A stretch of 64,000 nucleotides of DNA from Flavobacterium aquicola (GTDB taxonomy: Bacteria; Bacteroidota; Bacteroidia; Flavobacteriales; Flavobacteriaceae). A program made the translations under genes and the position numbers. The notes under the pieces were generated by a model. That model was not told the origin of the DNA. It saw only the letters and a program-made list of their open reading frames with translations, and did not search any database. The stretch lies in the NCBI RefSeq assembly GCF_003385115.1, contig NZ_QUNI01000017.1, forward strand, positions 56,229 to 120,228. Direction: 5' to 3'. Shown piece by piece: positions 42,913 to 52,992 of the stretch. Every line of letters starts with the position of its first letter. Position 1 is the stretch's first letter.

Positions 42913-45900
42913 ATGAATAGAACTATACTTACCTCTAAAGTTTTAATAATTTTTATGTTTTTTTTGCTCGTACAAACTATTGGGTTTGGAGCGACAATAA
43001 CTAGTACAGGAAGTGGAGGATTTTGGGACTTAGGAGGCTCTTGGGCAGGAGGTGTTGTGCCAACTGCATCAGATGATGTGGTTATTGCTAATGGGACGAC
43101 AATTACTGTTAGGACAAATAGAACTGTAAATAATGTAACCGTACAAAGCGGTGGTGTTTTAACAATACTAAATAATATAATATTAACAGTTAATGGAAGT
43201 GTTTTGGTTAATAGCGGTGGACAGTTTAATGCTGGAACTGGTAATAATGACAGCGCAATAATTAAAGTTTTTGGTAATTTTACAAATCAAGGAACTGCTA
43301 ATTTTTGGAAAAGTACAGTTGTAATTAAAGGTGATTTTATTACCTCAGGTACGAGCTTACAACAAAATGGAAATATTATAGTTGGAGGGAATGTAACAGC
43401 TGCAATTACAGGTAGTGGTAATGGATATGTTTATCCAGTTAATCCCTATGCAGTAGTTTCAGTAACGGGTACTTCAAATGCTCAACCAGCCGGCACTAAG
43501 CCAACAGATTGGCAGTTAATTAATTACATGAATGAAGTAATATATGGGGGTGTAAACTGTGATGCTTCTGCTGGTACAGTTTATAGTAATTTCTCAACTT
43601 TTTGTATAAATGACACTATGGATTTTTGGTCTACTGGATGGTCCACGGGAGGGTCTTGGTCTTCTTCTAATCCCAGTGTTTTAACAATTGGTTTTGTTAG
43701 TGGTAATAGTGGAAATGGTAGAGCTACAGCAATTGCATCAGGAACAGCTGATGTAATTTATACAGTTAAACAAGCTGGTTGCGTAGATAAAATTTCAATT
43801 AAAAAAATCACAGTTGGTGCTGTGGGTGCAATTTCTGCAGATCAATCAATTTGTACTGGTAATAATATTACAAGCGACATTACAATTGAAAGTGCAACAG
43901 GAACTATTCAATGGAAAAGGGCAGATAATGCTGCCTTTACAGCTAACGTCATCAATTTAGGAACGAATTCAAAAACTTTGACTATAGCTCAAGTAGGAAC
44001 TTTAAACGCAACTAAATATTTCAGAGCAGTAGTGACAGGAGGCACTTGTGGTGCTGGAAATTCTGCAATAGTTACTGTAACTGTCAATGCAGCGCCGACA
44101 GTGCCTACAGGAACAGCATCTCAATCCTTTTGTTCAGGAGCATCTCCAACTGTTGCAAACTTATCGGCAACAGGAACTGCGATTAAATGGTATGCTGCAT
44201 CAAGCAGCGGAAGTGCATTAGCATCAACTACAGCATTGGTAAGCGGTACACATTATTTTGCCACTCAAACGGTAAACGGCTGTGAGAGTACTTCGAGATT
44301 TGATGTAACTGTAACCTTAACTGCCAGTGTTACACCTTCTGTTGCTATTGCTATTACAAGCGGATCAAATCCGTCATGCAGCGGAAGTTCCGTAACCTTT
44401 ACAGCTACACCAACTAATGGAGGAACACCAACTTATCAATGGACTAAAAACGGGACAAATATTGGCGGAGCAACTTTTGCCACCTATACAGGTGTTGCAG
44501 GAACAGACTTTGTTAGTACAGATATTATTCGTTGTGTATTGACCCCAACGGCAATTTGTGTTTCTCCATCTACGGCAACCAGTTCAGGTATAACTATGAC
44601 TGTAACTGCCAACGCTACACCTTCTGTTGCTATTGCTATTACAAGCGGATCAAATCCGTCATGCAGCGGAAGTTCCGTGACCTTTACAGCTACACCAACT
44701 AATGGAGGAACACCAACTTATCAATGGACTAAAAACGGGACAAATATTGGCGGAGCAACTTCTGCCACCTATACAGGTGTTGCAGGAACAGACTTTGTTA
44801 GTACAGATATTATTCGTTGTGTATTGACACCAACGGCAATTTGTGTTTCTTCTTCTACAGCAACATCAAATACAATTACTACAGTAGTTAACCCCACCCC
44901 AACCATAACAGCAGCCACACAACCAATGTTTGCCTGTGAAGGATCGCCGGCAACTATAAATTTAACTGGATTACTGGCAGGCAGTACATCGACCATTAGC
45001 TATACTATTAATAGCGGAAGTGTTCAAACTGCGACAGGAGTTGTTGCTGATCCTTCTGGAGCAGCTAGTTTTAATACAGGAAATTTAATAACTGCTGACA
45101 ATAATAAAACACTGGAAATAACAGGAGTGGCTACTACGAGCACTTCTCCTAGCTGTACTAAGAGTGTTACTGGTATTACTGTAAATTTAAACGTTAAGTC
45201 CAATTCTGGAGTTATATCACTAAACGGTTTACCTATTCCATCTCTTGGTACTACATATTCTCCAAATTCAAATGCTGTTTTTAGTATTGATGCTGTTGCT
45301 GGAGCTGCTTATTCTTGGATTGTCCCTTCTGGGTGGAGTATTGTAAGTGGTGATGGAACCAACCAAATAATTGTTACAACAGGAACTAACCCCCAAGGAG
45401 GTTCTGTTACAGTTATGGTGAATAGCCTTTGCTCAAGTTCTTCGTTAATAACCTTAAGTTCAATTCCGCTTCCAGCTCTAAACGCCAATTCTACACCAAT
45501 TAAGTGCGGTACTTTAGGGAACGTAACATTGAATAATTTGCCTTCTGGAAATTGGACTCTTACTGTAGTAAAAGATGGAGCAGTCAGTTTTTATCATGAA
45601 TCTGGAGCTACAAGAACAGTTGGAAGTTTGTCTGCAGGTACATATACATTTACTATTACTGACCAATTTGGAGGTTCTGCATCAGCTAATGTGACTATGG
45701 ATGCTGTTACTAAGACATGGAAGGATATTGGTTCAGGACTTGGATGGTATATTGGTACAACACCGAGTAGTGTTCCTACCTTAGATGATATTGTTGTCTT
45801 TGAAGGAGATTATACTATTTCGGGTTCAATAAATGCGTGTTCCTGCACTGTAAAAGCAGGAGTAAATATTACAATTGCTGGCGGTAAAGTTTTAACTGTT

Positions 45901-47343
45901 GAGAACGGCGTACATGTGGAAACTGGAATAGCTCCTGTGCTTGATGGAACTCTAACTTTCGAAAACGGTGCAAGTTTAATCCAGAATAATGATGCAAAAA
46001 ACGTAAATACGGGCAGTATTATTTACAAGCGTACTGCAACATCCATAAAAGACTTTGATTATGTTTATTGGAGTTCGCCAGTAGCAGGCCAGAAGCTTGG
46101 TGTTTTATCTCCCCAGAGTGATTTATACTGGAGCTGGCTTGGCGATTACTGGACAACAGCTACTGCTGGCGAGACAATGATTGAAGGAAAAGGATATATT
46201 GCCCGAGTTCCTAGATATGTTACTTCGCAAACGGTAAATTTTATCGGAACACCTACTAACGGCGATGTTACAATTGATACGCAAGGAGCTCTTAAGAGCA
46301 ATCTAATAGGAAATCCATATCCTTCTGCGATAGATGCTGAAGATTTTATGGTTGAGAATGTAGATTTACTCGTGGATAGTCCTATGCTGGCTTTCTGGAC
46401 ACACTACACTCCAAGGGATCTAAACGGCAATCAATATGTATATGAGGCGAAAGATTATAGTTTCATTAATGCAACAGGAGTAGTGAGCGCAGATTCTGGC
46501 AGACCCGTGTCTGATGGAAATATAGCAGCAGGTCAGTCTTTTATGGTTGGCAGTCAGACAGATGGCTCTTTTAAATTTACCAATGAAATGCGGATTGGAG
46601 ATCCAGATAAAAACAATACTTTTTTCAAACAGATAAAATCTAAGAAAACGGTTAAGAAAGAAAAGAATAGAATCTGGCTGAACTTAACCAATGAAGGAGG
46701 TGCTTTCAAGCAGTTATTGGTAGGCTATGTAACTGGTGCAACAAATGATGCGGATAAATTATTTGACGGTACAACCCGCAACAGTAATACTTATGTTGAT
46801 TTCTACAGCATCATGAAGGATAAGAACTATAGTATTCAGGGACGAGGCCTGCCATTTGATGAAGAGGATCAAGTGCCGCTGGGCTACAAAAGCACAATTG
46901 AAGGGACACTGCAGATTAGTATTGATAAGACCGATGGCTTTATGACAAATCAAACCGTATATTTAGAAGATAAAGTAACTAATGTTATTCATGATTTAAC
47001 AAAAGGTTCTTATTCTTTTACGACTGCAAAAGGTGAGTTTAAAGACCGTTTTATACTGCGTTATACCAATACTTCAAAATTAGGAACAGGAGATTTTGAT
47101 GCAAAAGGCAAAGGCGTTATTGTATCTGTAAAAAATAGCCAGATAAAAATTAATTCTTTTGATAGTTCGCTATCTTCTGTAAAAATCTTCGATTTAAAAG
47201 GAAGCCTGCTTTATGAAAAGGACAAAGTTGGTAAGAATGAATTTACTGTTGACCATCTAAATTCTAGTAATCAATTCATGATTGTTATGGTACAACTGGA
47301 AGATGGCAAATGGATCAGTGAGGAAATTATTTTTCACGATTAG
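42913..47343 (+). CDS. T9SS cargo paralog 2: multidomain adhesin-like protein
   Basis: Predicted surface or secreted protein, 1476 aa. Signal MNRTILTSKVLIIFMFFLLVQ. Residues about 25-200: beta-helix-like opening (GSWAGGVVPTASDDVVIANG, VNNVTVQSGGVLTILNNIIL). 200-470: Ig-like domains (SADQSICTGNNITSDITIES, SQSFCSGASPTVANLSATG). 474-663: two near-identical 95-aa Ig-like repeats (ITSGSNPSCSGSSVTFTATP). 663-930: Ig/PKD-like. From about 935: common module with VFEGDYTISGS, ACSC, KDFDYVYWSSPVAGQ, GNPYPSAIDAEDF, KNRIWLNLTNEGGAFKQ and the sorting domain ending EEIIFHD. No catalytic domain recognised. Long stretches of DNA are almost identical to paralog 4. Confidence 0.83.
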   Translation: MNRTILTSKVLIIFMFFLLVQTIGFGATITSTGSGGFWDLGGSWAGGVVPTASDDVVIANGTTITVRTNRTVNNVTVQSGGVLTILNNIILTVNGSVLVNSGGQFNAGTGNNDSAIIKVFGNFTNQGTANFWKSTVVIKGDFITSGTSLQQNGNIIVGGNVTAAITGSGNGYVYPVNPYAVVSVTGTSNAQPAGTKPTDWQLINYMNEVIYGGVNCDASAGTVYSNFSTFCINDTMDFWSTGWSTGGSWSSSNPSVLTIGFVSGNSGNGRATAIASGTADVIYTVKQAGCVDKISIKKITVGAVGAISADQSICTGNNITSDITIESATGTIQWKRADNAAFTANVINLGTNSKTLTIAQVGTLNATKYFRAVVTGGTCGAGNSAIVTVTVNAAPTVPTGTASQSFCSGASPTVANLSATGTAIKWYAASSSGSALASTTALVSGTHYFATQTVNGCESTSRFDVTVTLTASVTPSVAIAITSGSNPSCSGSSVTFTATPTNGGTPTYQWTKNGTNIGGATFATYTGVAGTDFVSTDIIRCVLTPTAICVSPSTATSSGITMTVTANATPSVAIAITSGSNPSCSGSSVTFTATPTNGGTPTYQWTKNGTNIGGATSATYTGVAGTDFVSTDIIRCVLTPTAICVSSSTATSNTITTVVNPTPTITAATQPMFACEGSPATINLTGLLAGSTSTISYTINSGSVQTATGVVADPSGAASFNTGNLITADNNKTLEITGVATTSTSPSCTKSVTGITVNLNVKSNSGVISLNGLPIPSLGTTYSPNSNAVFSIDAVAGAAYSWIVPSGWSIVSGDGTNQIIVTTGTNPQGGSVTVMVNSLCSSSSLITLSSIPLPALNANSTPIKCGTLGNVTLNNLPSGNWTLTVVKDGAVSFYHESGATRTVGSLSAGTYTFTITDQFGGSASANVTMDAVTKTWKDIGSGLGWYIGTTPSSVPTLDDIVVFEGDYTISGSINACSCTVKAGVNITIAGGKVLTVENGVHVETGIAPVLDGTLTFENGASLIQNNDAKNVNTGSIIYKRTATSIKDFDYVYWSSPVAGQKLGVLSPQSDLYWSWLGDYWTTATAGETMIEGKGYIARVPRYVTSQTVNFIGTPTNGDVTIDTQGALKSNLIGNPYPSAIDAEDFMVENVDLLVDSPMLAFWTHYTPRDLNGNQYVYEAKDYSFINATGVVSADSGRPVSDGNIAAGQSFMVGSQTDGSFKFTNEMRIGDPDKNNTFFKQIKSKKTVKKEKNRIWLNLTNEGGAFKQLLVGYVTGATNDADKLFDGTTRNSNTYVDFYSIMKDKNYSIQGRGLPFDEEDQVPLGYKSTIEGTLQISIDKTDGFMTNQTVYLEDKVTNVIHDLTKGSYSFTTAKGEFKDRFILRYTNTSKLGTGDFDAKGKGVIVSVKNSQIKINSFDSSLSSVKIFDLKGSLLYEKDKVGKNEFTVDHLNSSNQFMIVMVQLEDGKWISEEIIFHD
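44332..44901 (+). repeat. 285-bp tandem duplication in paralog 2
   Basis: Copies start at ACACCTTCTGTTGCTATTGC at 44332 and 44617 (period 285 bp, 95 codons). They differ at only a few positions until the 3' end of the second copy (for example GTAACC/GTGACC, TTTTGCC/TCTGCC). Confidence 0.9.
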
Positions 47344-47365
47344 TAATCATAACTGAAATTTTTTT

Positions 47366-47396
47366 AAAACCATTCTGTTTTCAGAATGGTTTTTTT
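47366..47396 (+). terminator. Terminator of paralog 2
   Basis: AAAACCATTCTG (47366-47377) and CAGAATGGTTTT (47382-47393), T-run. Confidence 0.9.
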
Positions 47397-47625
47397 GTTC
47401 AGCTAATTTTAAAATCTAAAGCAAATAGCTTTCCTTACTTTAAATGATGTCATCTTATCAGGAAGTTATTTTGCAAAGTGTCCTTCTGATTTAGAGGTGC
47501 TATTTTGCATATGTGTGATCCAAAAGGAGTAATTGTATGTTTACCAGTCTTGTCAAAATTTTCATCATTTAAAAAAAAACGAAATTATAATTTTTGTAAG
47601 ATTAACATTTGTATTATTTTAAATT

Positions 47626-47687
47626 AATGTATTTAATCGATAAAATATGCTTTTATCCGATTTATTGAATTTCATTTATTAGCTTTA
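47626..47687 (+). promoter_or_regulatory. Promoter with the motif shared with paralog A
   Basis: TGTATTTAATCGATAAAATA then TGCTTTT ending at 47654, 26 bp before TAGCTTTA (47680-47687). Compare 34246-34307. Confidence 0.55.
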
Positions 47688-47779
47688 TGTAGGCGTAAAA
47701 ATTTGTTTGTAATTCAAAAAACAATCAATTAGGCTGGACAGATAGTTAATAGAGGTATAATTCTTAACATAAATTCAAA

Positions 47780-50700
47780 ATGAAAAATTGTCTACATATG
47801 CTTATTGGGTTTTTTTGGATCTCCCAATTGTCTTTTGGTCAGGCAGCAAGCAGTTATGCTTTTACAGCAATACAAGGAGAGTATATTTCGCTTACGGGAG
47901 TCCCTGGAGTTGTGGATACTTCATTGTCGGCAACAGCAGATGCAGGAGTTTCTAATTCTATAAGTCTGCCGTTTGCAGTTACTTTTGCAGGAACTGTTTA
48001 TTCTACGATAAGAGTTTCACCTAATGGATGGTTAAGTTTTGGAACACCTACAATTACCGATGTTCAAAACAACACAAATACTGCAGTAAATGCAGGTATT
48101 GCAAAGCCTATGTTGTTTCCTTTATGGGATGATTTGATGTGTACTGTAAAACCAAGGTATGTAACTACGGGGATTTTTCCTCACAGGAGATTTAAAGTAG
48201 AATGGAGCCAGCAAAAATGGAATGCCCAATCTTCTGGAGATACGGTATCGTTTCAAATTTGGTTTTTTGAAACAACAAATGTTATTGAATTTTTATACAA
48301 TCAAGGAGCTGCTACTGTTTCAAACACTTCCAGCGGCGCTTCGATTGGGATTTTTGATGGAAATGGAAAATATTTGACACTTTCTAATTCCGGCGCGAAT
48401 CCAACTGCAAATTATAATGTTTTTACAGATAACATTGCCACAAAGCCAGCATCTGGACAAATTTATAGATTTACGCCGCCACTTGCAAGCGGCCTTGAGG
48501 CAAGCAAATACTGTTTTGCAGCGTCGGCATCGACATATACAATTTTAACTGGAACAACAGATGTTGCAGGTATAAGTGCATCTGCAGACGATGATATCTC
48601 AGATCCAATAACACTGCAATTTCCTTTTACTTTTGGGAACAATGTTTATTCAGAGTTGCGGGTTTCGAGTAACGGCTGGCTTAGTTTTGGTTCAGCGTCT
48701 GTTACCGCTTCTCAGGATTATACAAATACTGAAGCTAATGCAACAGCTTCAAAACCAATTTTAATGCCTCTATGGGATGATATGAAATGCAGTGTAAAAC
48801 CTAGATACATTACAGTTGGTACTGCTCCAAACAGGATATTTAAAATGGAGTGGTATAAACAGCGGTGGAATTATCAAGCAAATGGAGACCAGATATCTTT
48901 TCAAATATGGCTGTATGAGAGTTCAAATAGAATTGAATATTATTATAATCAAGGGTCCGGTTCTTTAAATGCGGCATCAGCGACCATTGGAATATATGAT
49001 GCAAGCGGTAATTATTTAACTCTGAACAATTCGAGTTCAAGTCCGACTGTTCAATCGTCAGTATTTACGACCGCAATTGCTGCAAAACCTGCTTCTGGCC
49101 AAATGTATCGATTTACTCCCCCACCTACTATAACCTATCCCGGCAACGCGTATATAGCAATAGGAAAAGTGGCGGTAACACAAACAGGTGCAACGGGCGG
49201 AACTTATTCAGCAACACCTGTTGGTCTAAGTATAAATTCTTCAACGGGTGAAGTTAATTTAGCTGCAAGTGCCGGAGGGACATACACTATAGTTTATAGT
49301 TTAGCGAGCTGTAATAATACGTCTGCGTTAATGACTATTTTTCCATTGTTACCAGTTCCTACAGCGACAGTTACACAGGCTTCGTGTGCAACAGGAAGTG
49401 ATGGGACAATTACAATAACTAATATGAATAATGCAGTAAAATTTATTGCAGCAGACAATGATTATATTGATTTGGGAAGTCCTCTGCTTTCAAATAGAAG
49501 TGCTTTTACGATCGAGGGCTGGATAAAATTTAATGTTGCGGATATTACTGGGAGGATGAGTTTATTCGGGCAAAATGACGCTATTGAGTTTGGGTTTGCA
49601 AATTCGACAACACTCGAGCTTTGGACTTCAGCAACCGGAGTAGTGACAGCAGCGGTACCCGCTTCTTTTGGGGATGGCACTTGGCGCCATATAGCTGTTG
49701 TAGGAAATGGGGCAAATATTAAAATATATCTAAACGGGGTTAGTGTAGCTGTAACTGGAGGAGTCGTAAATACTGTGAATTATGGTACTTCTGCTTTTAG
49801 TGCCAAAATAGGAAGCGGTGTTTATAATGCCACTGGTAATTCATTCACTGGTCAAGTTCTAAAATTTGGATTATATAATACGGCGCTTTCAGCTCAAGGC
49901 ATATCTTCTTTAGCTATAGGGCCTACAACTTATTCAGGGTTCGAAACGGGCATTATAGCAGGTTATAATTTTTTAATTGGATCTGGAACAACAGTGTTTT
50001 CCCATCCATCCGGCAATAATGGAAGTTTTCAAAATTCTCCAGAATGGATAGATCCATATAACTACAGCTGGCAAAAAAATGGGGGTGCTGTTTTTTCTAC
50101 TTCCAAAAATTTAACAGGACTGTCTCCTGGGAATTATAAGGTTACGGTATCTTTAATAGGGGTAAGCAGTCCGAATAGCACGACTTTTGTAGTTGGATCT
50201 GAACCTGCTGTCACTGCAACAGCTGGAACAAATGCAAATTGTACAAATACTTTTACTGCCAACTGGGGAGCATCTACCGGTGCATTAAATTATTTTCTTG
50301 ATGTGGCTACAGATAGTGGTTTTACAAATTTTGTTGCTGGATTTAATAATCTGAATGTTGGGAATGTCACTAATTATGTAGTCACAGGGGTGCCTCCTGG
50401 AGATATTTATTATAGAGTCAGCAAGCAAAGTAGCTGTGGTGTAAGTGCTTATTCAAATACAATTACCTATGCAACTCTGCAAATAAATGCACCAACCGCT
50501 GTGGTAGCAACCGATTTACTTTGTAACGGATTTACGGCAAATTGGAATGCAGTTACAGGAGCAACAGCTTATCATTTGGATGTGTCTACAAATTCGTCAT
50601 TTAGTACATTTGTGACAGGATATAATAACCTAGCCGTTGGAAATGTTACTTCGCTTGTGATTAGTTCGTTAGCTTCTGGATTTACTTATTATTATAGAGT

Positions 50701-52651
50701 AAGATCTTCGAATGCTGCCTGCAGTATGGCGACACCTTCAAATGTAATTTCGGTATTAATTAATACAGGTCCAACGGCACCAGTCGTAGGGGCAATACAG
50801 CAGATTACCTGTGCTTTTCCAACAGCAAGTGTTGTACTTAGTGGCCTGCCAGCGGGAGACTGGTCATTAAAGTTTAGTTCCGGGGAATTATATTCTGGTA
50901 CTGGAAATACAATAACTATTCCAAATTTACTTCCAGGAAATTATACGGTGGCGGTTACAGAAAATGTTTGTTTTTCTGCAAATTCTGCAAATATTACTGT
51001 CAATCCAGATCCAATTTCTACAACAACTTGGAATGGTACGGTATGGTCTACTGGATCACCCACTCTTTTAAAAAGAGTTGTTTTTAATGGATCGTCGAGT
51101 GATGTTTTTACGGTTTCGGCGGATATGAATATGTGTTCTTGTCAAATTAATTCAGGTTCAGTTATTGTTAATTCTGGAGTTGTATTCTTTGTAGATCAGG
51201 CTATTGATATTAATACTTCTACTAATGTAGTATTTGAAAACAATTCCAGTTTAGTTCAGGGAAATAATACTGTGATCAACTCAGGAAATATTACTTATAA
51301 ACGCAATACTTCTCCAATAAAAGATTTTGATTATGTATACTGGAGTTCTCCAGTGATTGGTCAAACATTGGGACTTTTGTCTCCTAGCAGCGATAAATAT
51401 TGGAGTTTTGCTAATGACAATTGGGTTCCTGAGAGTGCTGGTTCTGTAATGACTGCTGGAAAAGGTTATATAGCAATGGTTCCAAGATATACCACTACTC
51501 AAAAGGTTCAGTTTATCGGAACGCCAAATAATGGTTCTGTTTCGATTGTTGCGCAGGGAAACTTAAAAGGTAATTTGATAGGAAACCCATATCCTTCTGC
51601 AATAAGTGCCAATTCATTTATTAGTGATAATTCTTCTGTAATTAATGGCGCTTTATATTTCTGGACTCACAATACGGCTAGAGCATTGAATGGTGCTGGA
51701 ACTCAATACGAGTATGATTCAGATGATTATGCATCTTATAATTTTACGGGAGGAACAGCTACTGCAGAAGCGGCAAAAAGCACAGATACAAATGGAGATG
51801 GAATTGGAGATGGAGCTATACCTTCTGGTAATATTGCTGCTGGCCAGTCCTTTGTTGTTCTTAGTAAAAATAGCGGAAATTTTGTGTTTACTAATTCAAT
51901 GAGAATACAGACTCCTGGAAGTAATAGCCAATTTTTTAAACAGACAGATAGTAAGAAATCAGAATCGATAGAAAAAAACAGGATCTGGCTGAATTTAACC
52001 AATGATGGCGGCGCTTTTAAGCAATTATTGGTCGGTTATGTAACAGGAGCTACTAATGATTTTGATAATCTTTATGATGGTAAAAGTCTTAATGGGAATA
52101 AGTATGTAGATTTTTACAGTATAAATAATTTAGAAAATTATGCTATTCAGGGGCGTGGATTGCCTTTTGATACAAGCGATGAAGTTCCATTGGGTTACAA
52201 AACTACTATAGCTGGAGTGTTTCAAATTGGTATTGAAAATGCTGATGGTGCTTTGACCAATCAAACGGTTTATTTAGAAGATAAGACGGCCAAGATTCTT
52301 CATAATTTAAAGAATGGGAAATATTCTTTTACCACTGCCATAGGAACATTTAATGATCGTTTTGTATTGCGTTATACTGAAAGCTCATTGGGTACCGGGG
52401 ATTTTGATAAAAATGGCAAAGGTGTTGTAGTTTCGGTAAAGAATCACCAGATAAAAATTAATTCTTTTGAGCAGACTATCTCTTCGGTAACAGTATATGA
52501 TTTGAAAGGAAGTCTTCTTTATGAAAAAAATAAATTAGATAAAAATGAAGTGATTATCGATCATTTAATGTCCAGTGATCAAGTATTGATAGTCATGACT
52601 AAGTTGGAAAATGGAAAAACGGTCAGTGAAAAAATAGTTTTTCATGACTGA
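47780..52651 (+). CDS. T9SS cargo paralog 3: LamG/FN3-containing adhesin-like protein
   Basis: Predicted surface or secreted protein, 1623 aa. Signal MKNCLHMLIGFFWISQLSFGQ. Residues about 22-235 and 240-450 are two diverged copies of one domain (VSPNGWLSFGT / VSSNGWLSFGS, KPMLFPLWDDLMC / KPILMPLWDDMKC, KPASGQIYRFTPP / KPASGQMYRFTPP). About 550-720: LamG-like concanavalin sandwich (DYIDLGSPLLSNRSAFTIEG, DGTWRHIAVVGNG). About 815-1000: two fibronectin-III-like domains (TANWGASTGALNYFLDV, TANWNAVTGATAYHLDV). From about 1080: common module with MCSCQINSG, KDFDYVYWSSPVIGQ, GNPYPSAIS, KNRIWLNLTNDGGAFKQ and sorting domain ending SEKIVFHD. Domain content suggests carbohydrate or matrix binding; ligand unknown. 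Confidence 0.85.
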   Translation: MKNCLHMLIGFFWISQLSFGQAASSYAFTAIQGEYISLTGVPGVVDTSLSATADAGVSNSISLPFAVTFAGTVYSTIRVSPNGWLSFGTPTITDVQNNTNTAVNAGIAKPMLFPLWDDLMCTVKPRYVTTGIFPHRRFKVEWSQQKWNAQSSGDTVSFQIWFFETTNVIEFLYNQGAATVSNTSSGASIGIFDGNGKYLTLSNSGANPTANYNVFTDNIATKPASGQIYRFTPPLASGLEASKYCFAASASTYTILTGTTDVAGISASADDDISDPITLQFPFTFGNNVYSELRVSSNGWLSFGSASVTASQDYTNTEANATASKPILMPLWDDMKCSVKPRYITVGTAPNRIFKMEWYKQRWNYQANGDQISFQIWLYESSNRIEYYYNQGSGSLNAASATIGIYDASGNYLTLNNSSSSPTVQSSVFTTAIAAKPASGQMYRFTPPPTITYPGNAYIAIGKVAVTQTGATGGTYSATPVGLSINSSTGEVNLAASAGGTYTIVYSLASCNNTSALMTIFPLLPVPTATVTQASCATGSDGTITITNMNNAVKFIAADNDYIDLGSPLLSNRSAFTIEGWIKFNVADITGRMSLFGQNDAIEFGFANSTTLELWTSATGVVTAAVPASFGDGTWRHIAVVGNGANIKIYLNGVSVAVTGGVVNTVNYGTSAFSAKIGSGVYNATGNSFTGQVLKFGLYNTALSAQGISSLAIGPTTYSGFETGIIAGYNFLIGSGTTVFSHPSGNNGSFQNSPEWIDPYNYSWQKNGGAVFSTSKNLTGLSPGNYKVTVSLIGVSSPNSTTFVVGSEPAVTATAGTNANCTNTFTANWGASTGALNYFLDVATDSGFTNFVAGFNNLNVGNVTNYVVTGVPPGDIYYRVSKQSSCGVSAYSNTITYATLQINAPTAVVATDLLCNGFTANWNAVTGATAYHLDVSTNSSFSTFVTGYNNLAVGNVTSLVISSLASGFTYYYRVRSSNAACSMATPSNVISVLINTGPTAPVVGAIQQITCAFPTASVVLSGLPAGDWSLKFSSGELYSGTGNTITIPNLLPGNYTVAVTENVCFSANSANITVNPDPISTTTWNGTVWSTGSPTLLKRVVFNGSSSDVFTVSADMNMCSCQINSGSVIVNSGVVFFVDQAIDINTSTNVVFENNSSLVQGNNTVINSGNITYKRNTSPIKDFDYVYWSSPVIGQTLGLLSPSSDKYWSFANDNWVPESAGSVMTAGKGYIAMVPRYTTTQKVQFIGTPNNGSVSIVAQGNLKGNLIGNPYPSAISANSFISDNSSVINGALYFWTHNTARALNGAGTQYEYDSDDYASYNFTGGTATAEAAKSTDTNGDGIGDGAIPSGNIAAGQSFVVLSKNSGNFVFTNSMRIQTPGSNSQFFKQTDSKKSESIEKNRIWLNLTNDGGAFKQLLVGYVTGATNDFDNLYDGKSLNGNKYVDFYSINNLENYAIQGRGLPFDTSDEVPLGYKTTIAGVFQIGIENADGALTNQTVYLEDKTAKILHNLKNGKYSFTTAIGTFNDRFVLRYTESSLGTGDFDKNGKGVVVSVKNHQIKINSFEQTISSVTVYDLKGSLLYEKNKLDKNEVIIDHLMSSDQVLIVMTKLENGKTVSEKIVFHD

Positions 52652-52678
52652 GCAAAATGACCTTAAATAATTTTTATT

Positions 52679-52706
52679 GTCCCATTCTGTTTCAGAATGG
52701 GATTTT
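52679..52706 (+). terminator. Terminator of paralog 3
   Basis: CCCATTCTG (52681-52689) and CAGAATGGG (52693-52701) with a short T stretch; same stem core as paralogs 1 and 2. Confidence 0.78.
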
Positions 52707-52954
52707 CATATAAAATAATTACAAATTTTACGTTTCAGATGTGAATGACTATTAAAATTTTCCGTTTATCGACAAACCGTTGGCATTTAATTATCTATAT
52801 TTGTACCAATTCCTGGTGACAATACCAACTGATTATATTTCAGGGTCATTAGAAAAAAACAAATTATAACCTAAGGCCCTAAATATCATTCTGATTAGAT
52901 TTCATGATTATTATGTATTCAATTAGGTAAATTGAACACGTAACTCATATTGGT

Positions 52955-52985
52955 TTGCAGCGGGGTCAAAATTATTAATTTTGAC
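52955..52985 (+). promoter_or_regulatory. Promoter of paralog 4 with the -7 box inside a palindrome
   Basis: TTG (52955-52957), 18 nt, TAATTTTG (52976-52983). The -7 box is the right half of a perfect palindrome, GTCAAAATTA-T-TAATTTTGAC, at 52965-52985. The ATG is at 52993, so the leader is only a few nt. Confidence 0.65.
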
Positions 52986-52992
52986 ATTGTTT

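Larger units (their letters stand above)
47344..47779. other. Intergenic region paralog 2 to paralog 3
   Basis: Terminator at the left, about 220 bp AT-rich DNA without ORF, then the shared upstream motif and -7 box (47626-47687). Confidence 0.5.
52652..52992. other. Intergenic region paralog 3 to paralog 4
   Basis: Terminator, a TATATTTG box (52796-52803) without a well-spaced -33, and close to the gene the palindrome and promoter at 52955-52985. No ORF. Confidence 0.5.

Noticed and set aside
42537..52706. Repeated CCATTCTG/CAGAATGG hairpins as possible integron attC or phase-inversion sites
   Set aside because: They sit right after stop codons and are followed by T-runs, there is no integrase or invertase, and the arms vary outside the core as terminators do.
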